64,000 nucleotides of DNA, taken from NCBI GenBank assembly GCA_010405405.1, contig MU004244.1, positions 65,895-129,894 of the forward strand, read 5' to 3'. This document shows positions 20,243 to 31,846 of this stretch, piece after piece. Positions within the stretch are counted from its first letter, which is position 1. Every line of letters begins with the position of its first letter. The position numbers were made by a program, and so were the translations under genes. Source of the stretch: Microthyrium microscopicum. Lineage: Eukaryota; Ascomycota; Dothideomycetes; Microthyriales; Microthyriaceae. Below the pieces are notes generated by a model that had not been told where the DNA came from, did not search any database, and saw only the letters and a program-made list of their open reading frames with translations.

Positions 20243-22744
20243 ATGGCTCCAAAGCGCAAAGCAACCGGGCCACCCAAAGGCAATCCCGCCAAACGCATCG
20301 CATCCGGTGTAAATACCCCTCGATCCGATGTGCAATCCAACGATGATGAATACATGGAGGAGGGTGGTGACATTAGTGACGATGAAATAGAGCTGGAACC
20401 TGAAGATAAGCGTTTCATGGAAAAGTTATCATTCAAAACCTATGTAGATCCTCAAGCAGTCGCCCGACCTCATCTGCCCGGTGTCTTCAGACATGACTTT
20501 TCCTACCTCGCCCTCAAACCCGATCACGCAGACCGACCTCTCTGGGTCGATCCGGATCGAGGTCGTATCATCATGGAAAGCTTCTCCTCTCGTTTCAAAG
20601 AAGCTGAAAGCTTTCTCATCAACATTGCTGAACCACAATCTCGAGTCTCGCTGATCCACGAATATACTTTGACGCCTCATAGTCTTTTTGCGGCGGTCAG
20701 TGTTGGTCTTACTACGGATGACATCATTTCAAACCTGGAAAGCTTGTCCAAGACGCCTCTTGCAAAATCTGTGGTTGATTTTATCACAACCTCGACCAAA
20801 TCGTTTGGAAAGGTCCGTTTAGTGTTGAAGCATACCAAGTACTGGATTGAAAGCAACGATGCCGAGGTTCTCCAGACCCTGTTACGGGATTCCGTCATTT
20901 CTCAAGCGAGAATAACAAGCACAGAAATTGTGACGGAAGCGGCTCCAAAGATGGGAGCGTTGGTTATTTCTGGCACCAGCATGGCCGCCGGCGCAAAGCA
21001 GGCGATGGGCAAAGCAAAGGAGGAGGAAGAAGATATAGTGCCGGATGCAAATAAAGAAGCTGATGCCATCAAAAATCAACTACTGGACGAGGATGAGGAC
21101 GAACAAGCCGACCAAGTCCATTCATTCGAAATTGCACCCGAATCAGTTCAAGAAGTCTCAAAACGATGCAAAGCAATCGATCTACCTCTCACCGAAGAAT
21201 ATGATTTCCGAAACGATTATGCCAATGCCAACCTCAAAATCGACCTCAAACCAGGCACTCAAATTCGATATTACCAAGAGAAGGCTCTACACAAAATGTT
21301 TGGAAATGGACGAGCACGTAGCGGCATTATCGTTTTGCCTTGTGGAGCTGGCAAAACTCTGGTCGGTATCACGGCTGCATGTACTGTGCAGAAGGGCATC
21401 GTCGTGCTCGCCACAAGTACCATGTCTGTCATTCAGTGGAAAAGTGAATTTATGAAATGGGCCAACATCGCTCCCGAAGATATCACAACATTCATCTCTG
21501 GCGGACAGAAAGAACCGTTTAGGGGTAATACTGGCGTCATGATATCAACCTACAACATGATCGCCCAAGCAAAAGGCCGCTCCCACCACTCGCAAAAAAT
21601 GATGGATTTCATTGAAAATCGCGAATGGGGCCTCATGATCCTCGACGAAGTCCATGTCGTTCCAGCCAAGATGTTTCAAAAGGTCACATATAAAGTCAAA
21701 TCACACACCAAACTAGGCCTTACAGCAACCCTCCTCCGCGAAGATGACAAGATCCAGGAACTCAATTTTCTCATCGGGCCAAAACTATTTGAAGCCAACT
21801 GGCAAGAGTTGAGCGAACAGGGTCATATTGCCAAAGTCCAATGCGCTGAAGTCTGGTGTCCAATGACATCTGAATTCTACTCTGAATATCTCAAAGCCAA
21901 AACCACGGGGCGCAGAAATCTTCTTTTCACACTCAATCCGCGCAAATTCCAAGCGTGCCAATATCTAATCAAATACCATGAAGCGCGCGGTGACCGCATT
22001 ATTGTCTTTAGCGATAATGTCGTCGCGCTGCAACACTATGCGCGCAAAATGGACCGTCCTTTCATTTTTGGTGAAACCGGGCAGGAAGAGCGTCAGCGCC
22101 TGCTCGAGAACTTCCAGTACAACGAAGCAACTCCCACCATCTTTTTGAGCAAAATCGGCGACACGAGTCTAGATCTGCCAGAAGCGACCTGTCTAATACA
22201 AATTTCGAGCCATTACGGATCAAGAAGACAGGAAGCGCAGCGCCTCGGCCGCATCCTCCGAGCGAAACGCCGCAACGACGAAGGGTTCAATGCCTTCTTC
22301 TACTCCCTCGTCTCCAAAGACACTGCAGAAATGTACTACTCTTCCAAGCGTCAAGCCTTCCTCGTAGACCAAGGCTACTCCTTCAAAGTCATCACGCACC
22401 TCTCCGGTATACAAGACATGCCTGGCCTGGCCTTCTCAACGCCCGCCGAGCGACGCGAATTACTCGCTGCTGTCCTCCTTCTCAACGAGAGTCACGCAGA
22501 GACGGAGAAGATTGAGGGAGATTTGTTTAGTGCTGCTCGGCCGGGTGCGCGCAAAAAGGCGGGTGGTGTTAAGCGGACGGCGAACACGTTAGCAGACTTG
22601 AGTGGAGGGCAGAATATGGCGTATGCGGAGTATGATCGCAAGAAGAAGGCGGAGGTGGGGAAGAAGACGAAGGGAGGTGCGTTTATGAAGAAGTTGAAGA
22701 GGGAGCAGGAGCGGAAGAGGGCGAATGCTGCAGATTTCAATTAG
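20243..22744 (+). CDS. TFIIH 3'-5' helicase/translocase XPB (Ssl2/Rad25)
   Basis: Single exon, 833 aa, close to yeast Ssl2 (843 aa). XPB is the ATP-driven DNA translocase of TFIIH, needed for promoter opening by RNA polymerase II and for nucleotide-excision repair. Visible parts are a basic N-terminus; the damage-recognition-like region; the Walker A element CGAGKT at residue 367; the Walker B DEVH at 468; TATLLRED just after it, carrying the RED motif; and the helicase C-terminal motif QEAQRLGRILRAKRR. The C-terminus is Lys/Arg-rich. Identification is very secure. No intron is needed, as often in this gene. Confidence 0.97.
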   Translation: MAPKRKATGPPKGNPAKRIASGVNTPRSDVQSNDDEYMEEGGDISDDEIELEPEDKRFMEKLSFKTYVDPQAVARPHLPGVFRHDFSYLALKPDHADRPLWVDPDRGRIIMESFSSRFKEAESFLINIAEPQSRVSLIHEYTLTPHSLFAAVSVGLTTDDIISNLESLSKTPLAKSVVDFITTSTKSFGKVRLVLKHTKYWIESNDAEVLQTLLRDSVISQARITSTEIVTEAAPKMGALVISGTSMAAGAKQAMGKAKEEEEDIVPDANKEADAIKNQLLDEDEDEQADQVHSFEIAPESVQEVSKRCKAIDLPLTEEYDFRNDYANANLKIDLKPGTQIRYYQEKALHKMFGNGRARSGIIVLPCGAGKTLVGITAACTVQKGIVVLATSTMSVIQWKSEFMKWANIAPEDITTFISGGQKEPFRGNTGVMISTYNMIAQAKGRSHHSQKMMDFIENREWGLMILDEVHVVPAKMFQKVTYKVKSHTKLGLTATLLREDDKIQELNFLIGPKLFEANWQELSEQGHIAKVQCAEVWCPMTSEFYSEYLKAKTTGRRNLLFTLNPRKFQACQYLIKYHEARGDRIIVFSDNVVALQHYARKMDRPFIFGETGQEERQRLLENFQYNEATPTIFLSKIGDTSLDLPEATCLIQISSHYGSRRQEAQRLGRILRAKRRNDEGFNAFFYSLVSKDTAEMYYSSKRQAFLVDQGYSFKVITHLSGIQDMPGLAFSTPAERRELLAAVLLLNESHAETEKIEGDLFSAARPGARKKAGGVKRTANTLADLSGGQNMAYAEYDRKKKAEVGKKTKGGAFMKKLKREQERKRANAADFN

Positions 22745-24471
22745 CTTACGGCGCTATCGTTGCTGTTGCTCATTGCGTGCAATTTCTTAGACGTACCTAG
22801 ATTGAAATGAATTTGATACCTCTCAGCGAAAAGTCTGATTACTCCGGAAGGTATCTCTTTCTTCTTTCGAGATCTTTTCTTTACTTTCCTTTTCTTGAGG
22901 AATGAAAAGCGATGCTTGATGGTGTAGAAATCGGGACTGTCCTCGCCCTGATACAGCGTACGGGTACTCCTCAATTTTCTCTAATTTCAAACAGGCAAAC
23001 CCCGTATATCAAGCTACTTACTTATAATCACACATACATTACTTTTATAACTTTTGACAGATACTATGTATTCATTCCATCAAGACAAGTCTTTTGTGTC
23101 CATAATAGTTCCAAGAGAACACCCTAAACCCAGCGCCGCTATATCAATTCGAATGCAGAATATTGACTCTGAGAGGTAGTCACCAAGTATCAGAGATGTA
23201 TTACATGTGCATAACGAGTAGTCGAATGTTAACCCTGGCTCCGTTCTATTCTTTTCCGGGCCTATGAACCGTTCACCCGTCCACAAGACCCAGTCCATCT
23301 CGTTTTCAGTGGAGTTTTGACAAGTTGTAGCTGCCAAGTTTTCGATGTGGTGAGTTCAACGGAGCAGAGGATTTTGATGGAAATTGTATTCGCTAAAAGA
23401 TGTTGTCGAAGCTACGGAGGATCCGTTACCAACTGGCGTTAAATAGCACCTGTTTACAACTGAAACAGCCCCCGTCGTCGCCCCTTCCATCATCGACTTC
23501 AACGAATGGACACGATGGGGCAGGCCGCAGTTCAAAAACCATGACGTCGATCGCATTTGAGGCGTTCATGGGCGCTTTGATATAGCGCTACTGCAGATTG
23601 ATATGGCGCTAAAATGAGTATTTGCAGATGAATTAGCGTCGATTACCGCTAGATGTGAGATCTAGTCCCAGAAAGACTAAATCGATACTTTTTCGTCATG
23701 GATCTTTTGTTGAATCGAGACTTTGGTGGCTTTTTCGAGCATGGCAAGTTCCCCAAGTTGGCAATTTAGCGCGGTGGCTTGTTGCTTCTGGTGTTCGAAT
23801 CTGAGATGCATTTTTGGTTCTTGAAGAATTTGGCGAGATCTTTTGATGCATCACGCATCGTGCACCACCTGCGGTTTTTGCCCGATTTGATTCACACTCC
23901 TATTGTCAGATTGAACATCGCAATAGGGAAAGCATTCAGAAGCTTCATATGTTCATTGTGAAGTGGAGGGACTCTGGGAGTATACTTGCTATTGGATAGT
24001 ATGTAGTTTATGAAGGCTTTTTCTCAATCAGAATTTGAACCTCTGAAGGATGAACTAGAGCTGCTATCTTCACGCCAAAGCTGCACATGTTCGCGCCTTT
24101 AGTTTGAGGTCCTTCTCCGCTGCTTTGCATTGGCTTGTTGAAGTAGACTAAAGCTTATGTCGATGGACGTGTTCAGTACATTTCTTCCAGACCATTGACA
24201 ATGACGAAGGTACGCATGGCCACCTGCCCCCAACGCAAGGTGACAGCATCGCCCTCCATCACCAATAAGTATATAGAGTATTCTTGTGTCAGTCACACAC
24301 TAGCGTAAACTCACCTCCATTCGCGCCTCAAGTTCTCAGTCATCCTCACTCCCTCAACGCGCCTTAGTGAATCACTTATCTCTAGCAAGATAGTATCGCA
24401 CTTGCTGACAACGCGCCTCTCAATACTTCTATCATCGCCAACGTCAAACCTTTCCTAAAAAATCAACCACC
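22745..24471. other. 1.7-kb intergenic stretch
   Basis: Between XPB and the aquaporin gene, both on the plus strand. Only short frames without domain character. The last 150 bp before 24472 is C/T-rich, like a transcript leader. Confidence 0.5.
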
Positions 24472-25668
24472 ATGAACGTAGACCGTCCAGCTCGTCGATT
24501 CCGCCTGCCCTGGCAAAAGCGCCGCGAAGTCATCCCCTCCGACAAAGACACCCATATTTCCACCCGCGTACCGCTCCTCAACTTCCTCCCTCCGGTAGTT
24601 AAAGGCCATGTCGTCGCATTTTCCGGCGAATTCGTCGGCACGTTTCTCTTCCTCCTCTTCGCCATGGGCGGCACCAACGTCGTCAACGCCGCGCCCGCTG
24701 AAGGCGCAAACGCTCTCGATTTGGCCGCAAATCCCGCAAAGCTCATGTACATCGCGCTATGCTTCGGGATGAGTTTGGCAGTGAATGCCTGGGTGTTTTT
24801 CCGCATTAGCGGTGGATTGTTCAATCCAGCTGTTACGCTGGGTATGATGATGGTCGGCGCGACGGCGTATGTGCGAGGTGCGATTGTTATTGTAGCGCAG
24901 ATCCTGGGCGGGATTGCGGCGGCGGCTTTGGTGAGTGCGATGTTTCCGGGCGACATCAATGTGCGCACGTCGCTGGGTGGTGGAACGAGTGTAGTGCAGG
25001 GACTGTTTATCGAAATGTTCCTCACAGCTCAACTGGTATTCACCATCTTCATGCTGGCAGCTGAGAAGCATGCGGGTACATTCATTGCGCCCATCGGAAT
25101 TGGTCTGAGTCTGTTCATTGCTGAACTCATGGGCGTGTACTATACTGGCGGTTCAGTCAACCCTGCGCGATCTTTTGGCCCTGCTGTCGTCGCGGGCTCA
25201 TTCTACTCATACCATTGGATCTACTGGCTTGGTCCTGTTCTCGGCGCCATCCTCGCCGCAACATTCTACCTCTTCATCAAAGCTTTGGAGTACGAAACCA
25301 TTAATATCGAAGCGGATCCACAGCAATCTGAGGTTGTTGGGCGCAAGTTTGACCCTGTTAGCGGCAAGGAGAAGATTATTACACGTGAAGGAAAGGAGGT
25401 TCCTGTGCCTGGATCTACGAGCACTTACCACAACTCGCCTATTGCACAGACTGGTTCGCCGAATGGCAATACATTTCAACTGGCGTCTGCCAATTCGCCG
25501 ACAGGCAACACATTCCAAGGATCACCGACGCATGATGGCAACGTTTATCATGATGAGACGGCGCAAGGCAGCAACACTTATCACGATGGGACGCCCACCA
25601 ATGCTAGCAATACGTATCACGCCTCGGCAAACATGGAAAACGGAGCTATCATGCCAACGGCCCCGTAA
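24472..25668 (+). CDS. Aquaporin / aquaglyceroporin (MIP family)
   Basis: Intronless, 398 aa, six predicted membrane segments and the two pore half-helices. The first NPA box is GGLFNPAVTLG and the second GGSVNPARSFGPA, followed by YHWIYWLGP in the last helix. The channel conducts water and perhaps small solutes across the plasma membrane or vacuole. The N-terminal 40 residues are basic and cytosolic. The C-terminal 110 residues form a hydrophilic tail with decayed repeats around GNTF and (S/G)NTYHD. Selectivity cannot be decided by eye. The start ATG directly follows an AACCACC context. Confidence 0.93.
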   Translation: MNVDRPARRFRLPWQKRREVIPSDKDTHISTRVPLLNFLPPVVKGHVVAFSGEFVGTFLFLLFAMGGTNVVNAAPAEGANALDLAANPAKLMYIALCFGMSLAVNAWVFFRISGGLFNPAVTLGMMMVGATAYVRGAIVIVAQILGGIAAAALVSAMFPGDINVRTSLGGGTSVVQGLFIEMFLTAQLVFTIFMLAAEKHAGTFIAPIGIGLSLFIAELMGVYYTGGSVNPARSFGPAVVAGSFYSYHWIYWLGPVLGAILAATFYLFIKALEYETINIEADPQQSEVVGRKFDPVSGKEKIITREGKEVPVPGSTSTYHNSPIAQTGSPNGNTFQLASANSPTGNTFQGSPTHDGNVYHDETAQGSNTYHDGTPTNASNTYHASANMENGAIMPTAP

Positions 25669-26671
25669 AGCACCGGAGGTGCTGATTCGTTTAAGAGATC
25701 TCATCCTCTCTTATCAATTCCTGTAATAATGCGATTTATGTTTTCATTTGGCGTTTCGATACCATCAACGAACGGGGGGTGTAAGGCATCTCAGTGTCTA
25801 GCATTGGCGTTGGGAAATCTGGATGCTTTAGCATTTTGTACTATTAGCAACTCTGGTCAGACACGTATACGTACAACTTATAATGAACAATGTCAACGAT
25901 CCATCATCTTTGCAAGGCTTGTGGTTTGCAGTCTGAGGAAACAGGGTATATGTTGACTAGTTAGTTGAGCAATCGAAAGACCTTATGATTGGCGCTTCAT
26001 GATTCTCGAAAGGACCTTGGGCTTTGTCACCATGGCAATCTTCATTCTCGTTCGGTATGAGGGTAGTGGCTTTACAGTACGATAGTTCAGACATTGTGGG
26101 TACCTCCTTAGAAGGCGTGTAGTTAGAAACCGTTCTTCCGGATACAGGGAGAGCTTGCCGAACCACAACCAGGGTCGGGATTTGGTGTTTACCAGGTTTC
26201 CATAAAGTACATGCATTACATGCAAGGGTGCTGTGAAACATGTGTTGCTGTCAGACTGGAATACTTGTTCGTGACACCATGTCTGAACGGTCATTTCCTT
26301 CGGAAGGAATCTTTTTTTCTTCTCTTGTCGCTATCGTCGCAGCGATCAATACATCGCAGATGAGATGAAAAGTTCATTATTTATAGCAGAATAAAAGTTC
26401 AAAGTTGAACTTGTAGTTACTAAGACCTAATTGGACCGTCTTGCGATTGGATAGCAATATTGGATATGTAACTCTTAATCTATTCGAGGAATTAACTAGA
26501 TAATAAGAGATTTGACATTCACCACTGGTCAGATTGGGCTAATAAGACATATCTAGATATAAAACAATACCAGATCGTAGTGTTTCTAGCTTCAACTTAG
26601 TCTATAAACATCATACCGTTCACCCAGCGGCGACATCTTTAGAATCGTCATTCAATTCTTTGGAACAGGCC
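25669..26671. other. Intergenic stretch, partly AT-rich
   Basis: No gene supported. A minus-strand frame at 25983-26294 has no clear start or domain. Bases 26330-26580 are AT-rich. Confidence 0.5.
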
Positions 26672-27631
26672 ATGATGTTTCTCATCACTTTATTTGCCCT
26701 AGCTGGGCTTATTGAAGCACAAGTCCCCGGGCTAGACTTTGGCCCAGTATTCATGATGCAGCGAACAACTTCGTATCTGGTGGAATACTCTGGCGTTCTG
26801 CGAGTGCCAAAGGTACCAGATTCGCCGAAGGGATTGGTGGTGGTCTGGCCAGGAATCAATACTGATGCTAGACCAACTAATCTCGTGCAAACTTGTATTG
26901 GTGCTGGATCAGCTATAAAGTCAGTATTAACCTCTAGTGATCCGGGGGCACGCGGCAGGTCTAAGGCTAACACTTTTTGGCAGGAGTTTTTGTCCTGGAG
27001 GTAAGGTCGCAGCAAATCAATGGGTAAATTTTATATTTCTCTTCCATTAACCGAGGATGATTAGAGCTAATATACTCGCAGTGTGGATTCACGAGTACCA
27101 ATATTGGAATCACTGCCCAAAGATCTGGAAAAGGGGTGCCTATCAATGAAAACACGGATCTTCTTATTGCTTGTTAGTATTTCCCATCCCTCAGATAGGA
27201 AAGAGTGTTGAAGTTGATATCAAATCAGACAAATATGACGAGACGACTAAACAGTTTGCCCAAACTCTCACCATTGATGGCAAAGAAGTTTCGCGTCAAT
27301 CTATAGCGGTCGGGAAAGGAAATCGTTTCAATACCGCCGTCGAGGTCCAATATGGATTCTCTGGAACTGTTCTTCAACATAGTAAGTTCTTACTTTTAAA
27401 TCTGAAAGTCGTCTTTTTCTAACTTCCAAAGCCTACAAAAACAACACTTTCAAATTCGCAGCTGCGGACCCCGGATTTCCAAAGTCTATCATGAAGGCAG
27501 GTGGAACGACATATTCACCGCCAGCTTCTGCTGATGGGGGGAAAACGTGGACGGTTGATTTGATTACGATTCCTGACTCTTCTTATGGTGGTGCTAGATC
27601 AGCGAAAGGCAAAGCCGGGAGAGGGAGCTGA
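26672..27631 (+). CDS. Secreted protein of unknown family
   Basis: Five proposed exons (26672..26919, 26984..27023, 27082..27135, 27195..27381, 27432..27631) give 242 aa, and the lengths sum to a multiple of three. The third intron uses a weak donor (GTGCCT), but phase and the pyrimidine-rich CCCTCAG acceptor support it; it is the least certain junction. The N-terminus MMFLITLFALAGLIEAQ is a signal peptide. The mature part has strand-rich segments (LVEYSGVLRVP, GLVVVWPGIN, QTLTIDGKEVS) suggesting a beta-sandwich such as a lectin or glycan-binding fold, with two Cys pairs possible. I do not recognise the family. The earlier in-frame codons use TTG, so 26672 is the first ATG. Confidence 0.7.
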
Positions 27632-28657
27632 GCGGTGCTGGTATGTACTTGCCCAACGTTAGAGAAGAGTTTGAATCGATCGATACAAATTTATTCTAAT
27701 TGTCGAGTCGTTGATTTGTGATGTATATACCCAGGTCTGTAACAACGCAAGAGTGTGAACATAATAGTTTGCCAACATAACATGTTAACAGTAGTCTTAC
27801 TTCATATTGAAGAGCAAAATTGAATGGCATTAACCGCTTCCGTAGTATCCGCATTGGTCAAATTTGACGAACCTTTTTCATGTCCTGGGGATTCGGCGAA
27901 TGACCTCTTATAACCAATTCATTTTCGTTCTATTTCGGGAAGAAAAGATGCCTGGTGTCAAAGAAATACCAGGATGTCCATGTGGCTTTGCTTACATTTT
28001 ACACTCATAGCAAGGATAAAATGTTTTATGACCTGGAGTGGGCGTTTTGAAGCTGTATCCTCGTCCTGGTTGACCATTCTGGCCAGGATGTTATGAGGCT
28101 GAGCAGCAACCAAACAGGTCGAATAGTCGAACGAACCAATCAAAACTACCACCAATTAGTCGTCAAGCTCGTCTAAAACACCCCTTCTGATTCGAATTTT
28201 GAGCCTCTGCACTGGCTGACTTGGGACGCCTCGAAAAAGCCAGGTTGTTGCGTCTCCCTCTAGGCTCCCACAAACCTCTCCTTCTGGTTCGTCACCATTG
28301 AATGCTTTCAATGGCTTTCTGCAGCTTGAGCCATTGAAGATAAGGAAATGATTCCTAGATTGGGCATTTTGGGCAGTTTGGTGACGTGGAATCAACTGCG
28401 CCCTTCTGTGAGACATTTCGATCTGTTGATGGCTGGAAGTTGAGACTCGGATGTTATGATACAAAATAAGCCATTCGTATTCGCATTCTGTCGAAGATAC
28501 TGTAGTATAAAGAGACTCGCCTCCACCATGGGAAAATGTCAGATCAGAAATTCAAGCCCCTATATCTTTCCTTAATCCTCTCACTCTACTTACACGGCCA
28601 AGACGGCTCCCTCAAATCATTCGAACCTATAGTTATCTCTCGCAACGACTATACAAG
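27632..28657. other. Intergenic stretch
   Basis: 1 kb between the small secreted protein and the RTA1-like gene. Minus-strand frames at 27958-28464 lack any recognisable feature. Confidence 0.5.
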
Positions 28658-29797
28658 ATGAAAAACGCTACTTGTCCGGCCATGGCCGTCCAGGACGGTG
28701 GATGGAGTTTTTGTCCTAACGTTGGAGTCGCCTACTTCTTCGCAGTCATATTTGCACTTCTCACCATTGCACATTTCTCCCAAATGATAATACATCGCAA
28801 AGTCTACTCTTTGGTTATAGTTATCAGTGCCATCTTGCAGACTCTAGTTTTCATCTTCCGTATTATATCAATCAACAACCCGAGCTCCTCATTATGGTAT
28901 ACCCTGTGGTTCGTTATTATTCTAATAGCTCCACTGTGGACGAACGCATATGTCTACATGATCATGGGTCGAATGGTACACAATTTCCTTCCTCAAAAGA
29001 AGCTTTTTGGAATCAAAGCTAGAAGATTCGGTCTTTATTTTGTTCTTTTGGATGTTATGTAAGTCCAGCCTTTATCACATCTGACTGATAACAGCTAACG
29101 GTGAGTAGTGCCTTTCTAGTCCAAGTATCCGGAGCTGGCATGGCATCAGGAGACAATGTCAGCGCATCCCAACTCCTTCTCGGTATTCATGTTTACATGG
29201 CCGGAGTATGTCCCATTCTTCCCTGTTCGGTCATCACTCACTAAACAGTCTTAGATTGGATTCCAACAGTTCTTCATCTTCGTCTTCCTCGCTCTCGCAG
29301 TCAAATTTCAACAAACCCTCAACCGAGACGGCGCCACGCACCACCGCATCGGTGCCCTTCGGCTTCTCTACGTTCTATACGCAGTGCTCTTCCTAATTAC
29401 CGTCCGCATCATCTTCCGCCTCATCGAATACTCGCATGGCATCAACAGTACTATCCCTAACCACGAAGTCTACATGTACATCTTCGACACTACGCCCATG
29501 TGGATTGCTATCTTGCTCTTCAACATTGTGCATCCCGGACGCATCATGCCTGGCAAGGAGAGCGATTTGCCAAGTCGCAAGGAGTATAAGCGGGAGAAGA
29601 AGGAAATAAAGGAGGCAAAGAATGCGGCAAAGAAGGACGGGCAGGAGGGAAGTGCGTTTGAGACTTCGGGTGATTTGGAGAGCGGACAGTTACCGGGGGC
29701 CCATGAGTATTCGCAGTATTCGACGCCGCAGCAGTATGCCGGTGGACAGGAGTATACTGGAAGCCAACAGCGTCCTGTGTCACCTGCCAGATACTGA
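28658..29797 (+). CDS. RTA1-like seven-helix membrane protein
   Basis: Three exons (28658..29058, 29109..29205, 29255..29797) give 346 aa. Seven hydrophobic helices are visible, beginning with VAYFFAVIFALLTIAHF. Characteristic blocks of the RTA1/lipid-translocating exporter family are present: NAYVYMIMGRM, VQVSGAGMA (formed after splicing), RIIFRLIEYSHG, and the YIFDTTPMWIAILLFNIVHPG end. Yeast members confer resistance to 7-aminocholesterol or move sphingoid bases; the substrate here is unknown. The cytosolic tail is Lys/Glu-rich then Gln/Tyr/Ser-rich. Donors are GTAAGT and GTATGT. Confidence 0.92.
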
Positions 29798-30376
29798 TAG
29801 AGGAGAATTTGTCAGGCGGACGCACATTAGTAAGGCCCATTTCGGTGACTGGTACATTTGACAATTCTGCATAGCAAGGACGGCGTTTTGGGTATCGACT
29901 TCTCATAATAATAATTAGACTTTAAGCCATATTTACCTCATTGTCAGGTGCAGCATTTCAATTGATCTATATTTCCAGAGAAATAGTTGCAGTTCTCTGT
30001 TTTTAAAATATTCCGCTTGTTATGAACATTCGGATTTTGGTTGATCTCATGAAGAAGATGTGGTTCAGCGGTTATGCTTCTATAAGGCTGGCTCAGCCTT
30101 GTTGACCCGTCTGAATGTCTCGCAAAAATTTACCACCCACAAGAAACTTCGAGTTCGGCTGTCAAAGGACCTTGAGAATAACACAAGCCGTACGCGCACT
30201 ATTGCTCTCTCCAAAATACATCAGTGGTGTGAGAATGCTCCTTTTTCACGACGAGTTGGGGCCACAACCAATTGTTGGGGGCTGCACTCAATCCCAGCTC
30301 CAACCACCCAAGAAACTCCCATCAGACTTCTCGATCTTTTTCGCATACAGCGAACCGTAATTTCGCACCACCCACA
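29798..30376. other. Intergenic stretch
   Basis: 3' region of the RTA1-like gene and leader of TRM61. The frame continues open upstream of 30377, but without an ATG. No other gene seen. Confidence 0.5.
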
Positions 30377-31846
30377 ATGCCAACATCCTCTCCATTTCTC
30401 ACGCCCTGCGCCACGACAACATCCAATACACTCGCCCTCATCTCTCTCAAACGCGACGAAACCATACCAGCCCTGCTCCACGCGCCTACCCCCACCGACC
30501 CATCTGACCCCATTGCCAACACCCGCTTCGGCTCATATCCACATTCTACTCTCCTCCATTTGCCATGGGGCACACAGGTCGCTGCTTCGAATGTTGGTGC
30601 GCGCGAGCGAAAGCGCGGCAAGAAGCGCAAATTAGCTGAAGTTAACAACAATCCCGCGAACGCTTCCACTACCACAGCACAAGAGGACGAAACACCGGCG
30701 CAAGAAGAGCCAGCGTTCGAGGCAGCTGCAAGCGGCTTCGCACACATCGTTCCACCAACCCCAGAAACCTGGACAGCTTCACTACCCCATCGCACACAAG
30801 TTGTGTATACGCCTGATGCGAGCTATATTCTGCAACGTATAAGGGCGCGCCCAGGCGATAAAGTTATCGAGGCAGGGGCAGGCAGTGGGAGCTTCACACA
30901 TGCGGCTGTACGGTGCGTGTTCAATGGCTACCCAAATTCAGGCGATGACGAGAAAGTCATAAGGGGTCGCGTGTACAGCTTTGAATACCACGAACCACGC
31001 TTCCAAGCTTTGCAAAACGAGATTAAAGAACATGGCCTCGACGGCGTAGTTACTGTCCAGCATGCAGATGTGTATGCGCAGGGCTTCTCGGGTGCGCAAG
31101 ATGTCACGGCTATATTTTTGGATTTACCAGCACCGTGGATGGCTATGTCGCATCTTACACGAGGAGGACCGACACAAGGAGGACCACTGCATAGCGACCG
31201 ACCAGTGTGCATTTGCTCATTCTCGCCGTGCATAGAGCAGGCTCAGCGCGCTGCTGCTAAGCTTCGCGAGCTTGGTTGGGTAGATGTGGGTATGGCAGCG
31301 GTGCAACAGCGGCGCATAGAAGTGCGGCGCGAGCGTATTGGGCTCATGGAGGAAGGACTGAGGGGAGTTACAGCTGTGCCGGCGACTGTCGGCGAAGCAT
31401 TGGGTCGGTTGAGGGAACTAGAGGGAAAAACAGCGGTTTTCAACGCGAAGCGGAAGAAGAATGATAAGCGCGATAAAGGTGCAATCAACGGGCATACTAC
31501 TGAGATGGATGTGGATGCTCGTAGCGGTACAGTGGGTGATGGGGCTGTCAATGGGCACCATGAAAATGGAGAGGATATGATGTCAAAGAAAGGCCTCCCA
31601 TCTGGATCGAAACAGCAGCGGCTGAAGAATAATCTGGAGGCTGCGAAGGCCCGGAAGCTATACAAAGAGGGAAGATTGACGCATCGGACGGAGCCTGAGT
31701 TGAAGACGCATACTAGCTATCTAGTCTTTGGCATGCTACCGCCAGAGTGGACTGAAGAAGATGAAACCAAAGCTGTGGCAGAAAGTTTAGCTTTCGAAAA
31801 GCAGGAAGTCCAGAAGAGAGACAAAGTTGAGGAAGTAGAGTCTTGA
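30377..31846 (+). CDS. TRM61: tRNA (adenine58-N1)-methyltransferase catalytic subunit Trm61
   Basis: Intronless, 489 aa from the first ATG at 30377. The SAM-binding motif I VIEAGAGSGSFTHA begins at residue 163, and the catalytic-site motif DLPAPW at residue 249. The N-terminal beta-barrel domain and the C-terminal KTHTSYLVFGMLPP block are family-typical. Trm61 pairs with Trm6 to make m1A58 in the T-loop of tRNAs, which stabilises initiator tRNA-Met in the nucleus. Two hydrophilic insertions, one Lys/Arg-rich after residue 75 and one Asp/Gly/Asn-rich around 385-420, make it longer than yeast Trm61 (Gcd14). Confidence 0.93.
   Translation: MPTSSPFLTPCATTTSNTLALISLKRDETIPALLHAPTPTDPSDPIANTRFGSYPHSTLLHLPWGTQVAASNVGARERKRGKKRKLAEVNNNPANASTTTAQEDETPAQEEPAFEAAASGFAHIVPPTPETWTASLPHRTQVVYTPDASYILQRIRARPGDKVIEAGAGSGSFTHAAVRCVFNGYPNSGDDEKVIRGRVYSFEYHEPRFQALQNEIKEHGLDGVVTVQHADVYAQGFSGAQDVTAIFLDLPAPWMAMSHLTRGGPTQGGPLHSDRPVCICSFSPCIEQAQRAAAKLRELGWVDVGMAAVQQRRIEVRRERIGLMEEGLRGVTAVPATVGEALGRLRELEGKTAVFNAKRKKNDKRDKGAINGHTTEMDVDARSGTVGDGAVNGHHENGEDMMSKKGLPSGSKQQRLKNNLEAAKARKLYKEGRLTHRTEPELKTHTSYLVFGMLPPEWTEEDETKAVAESLAFEKQEVQKRDKVEEVES

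Noticed and set aside
23790-23815. TTCGAATCT resembling a tRNA B-box
   Set aside because: No A-box, acceptor stem or cloverleaf could be found around it.
24444-25025. 193-codon minus-strand frame opposite the aquaporin gene
   Set aside because: Antisense shadow of a strongly conserved channel; no features of its own.
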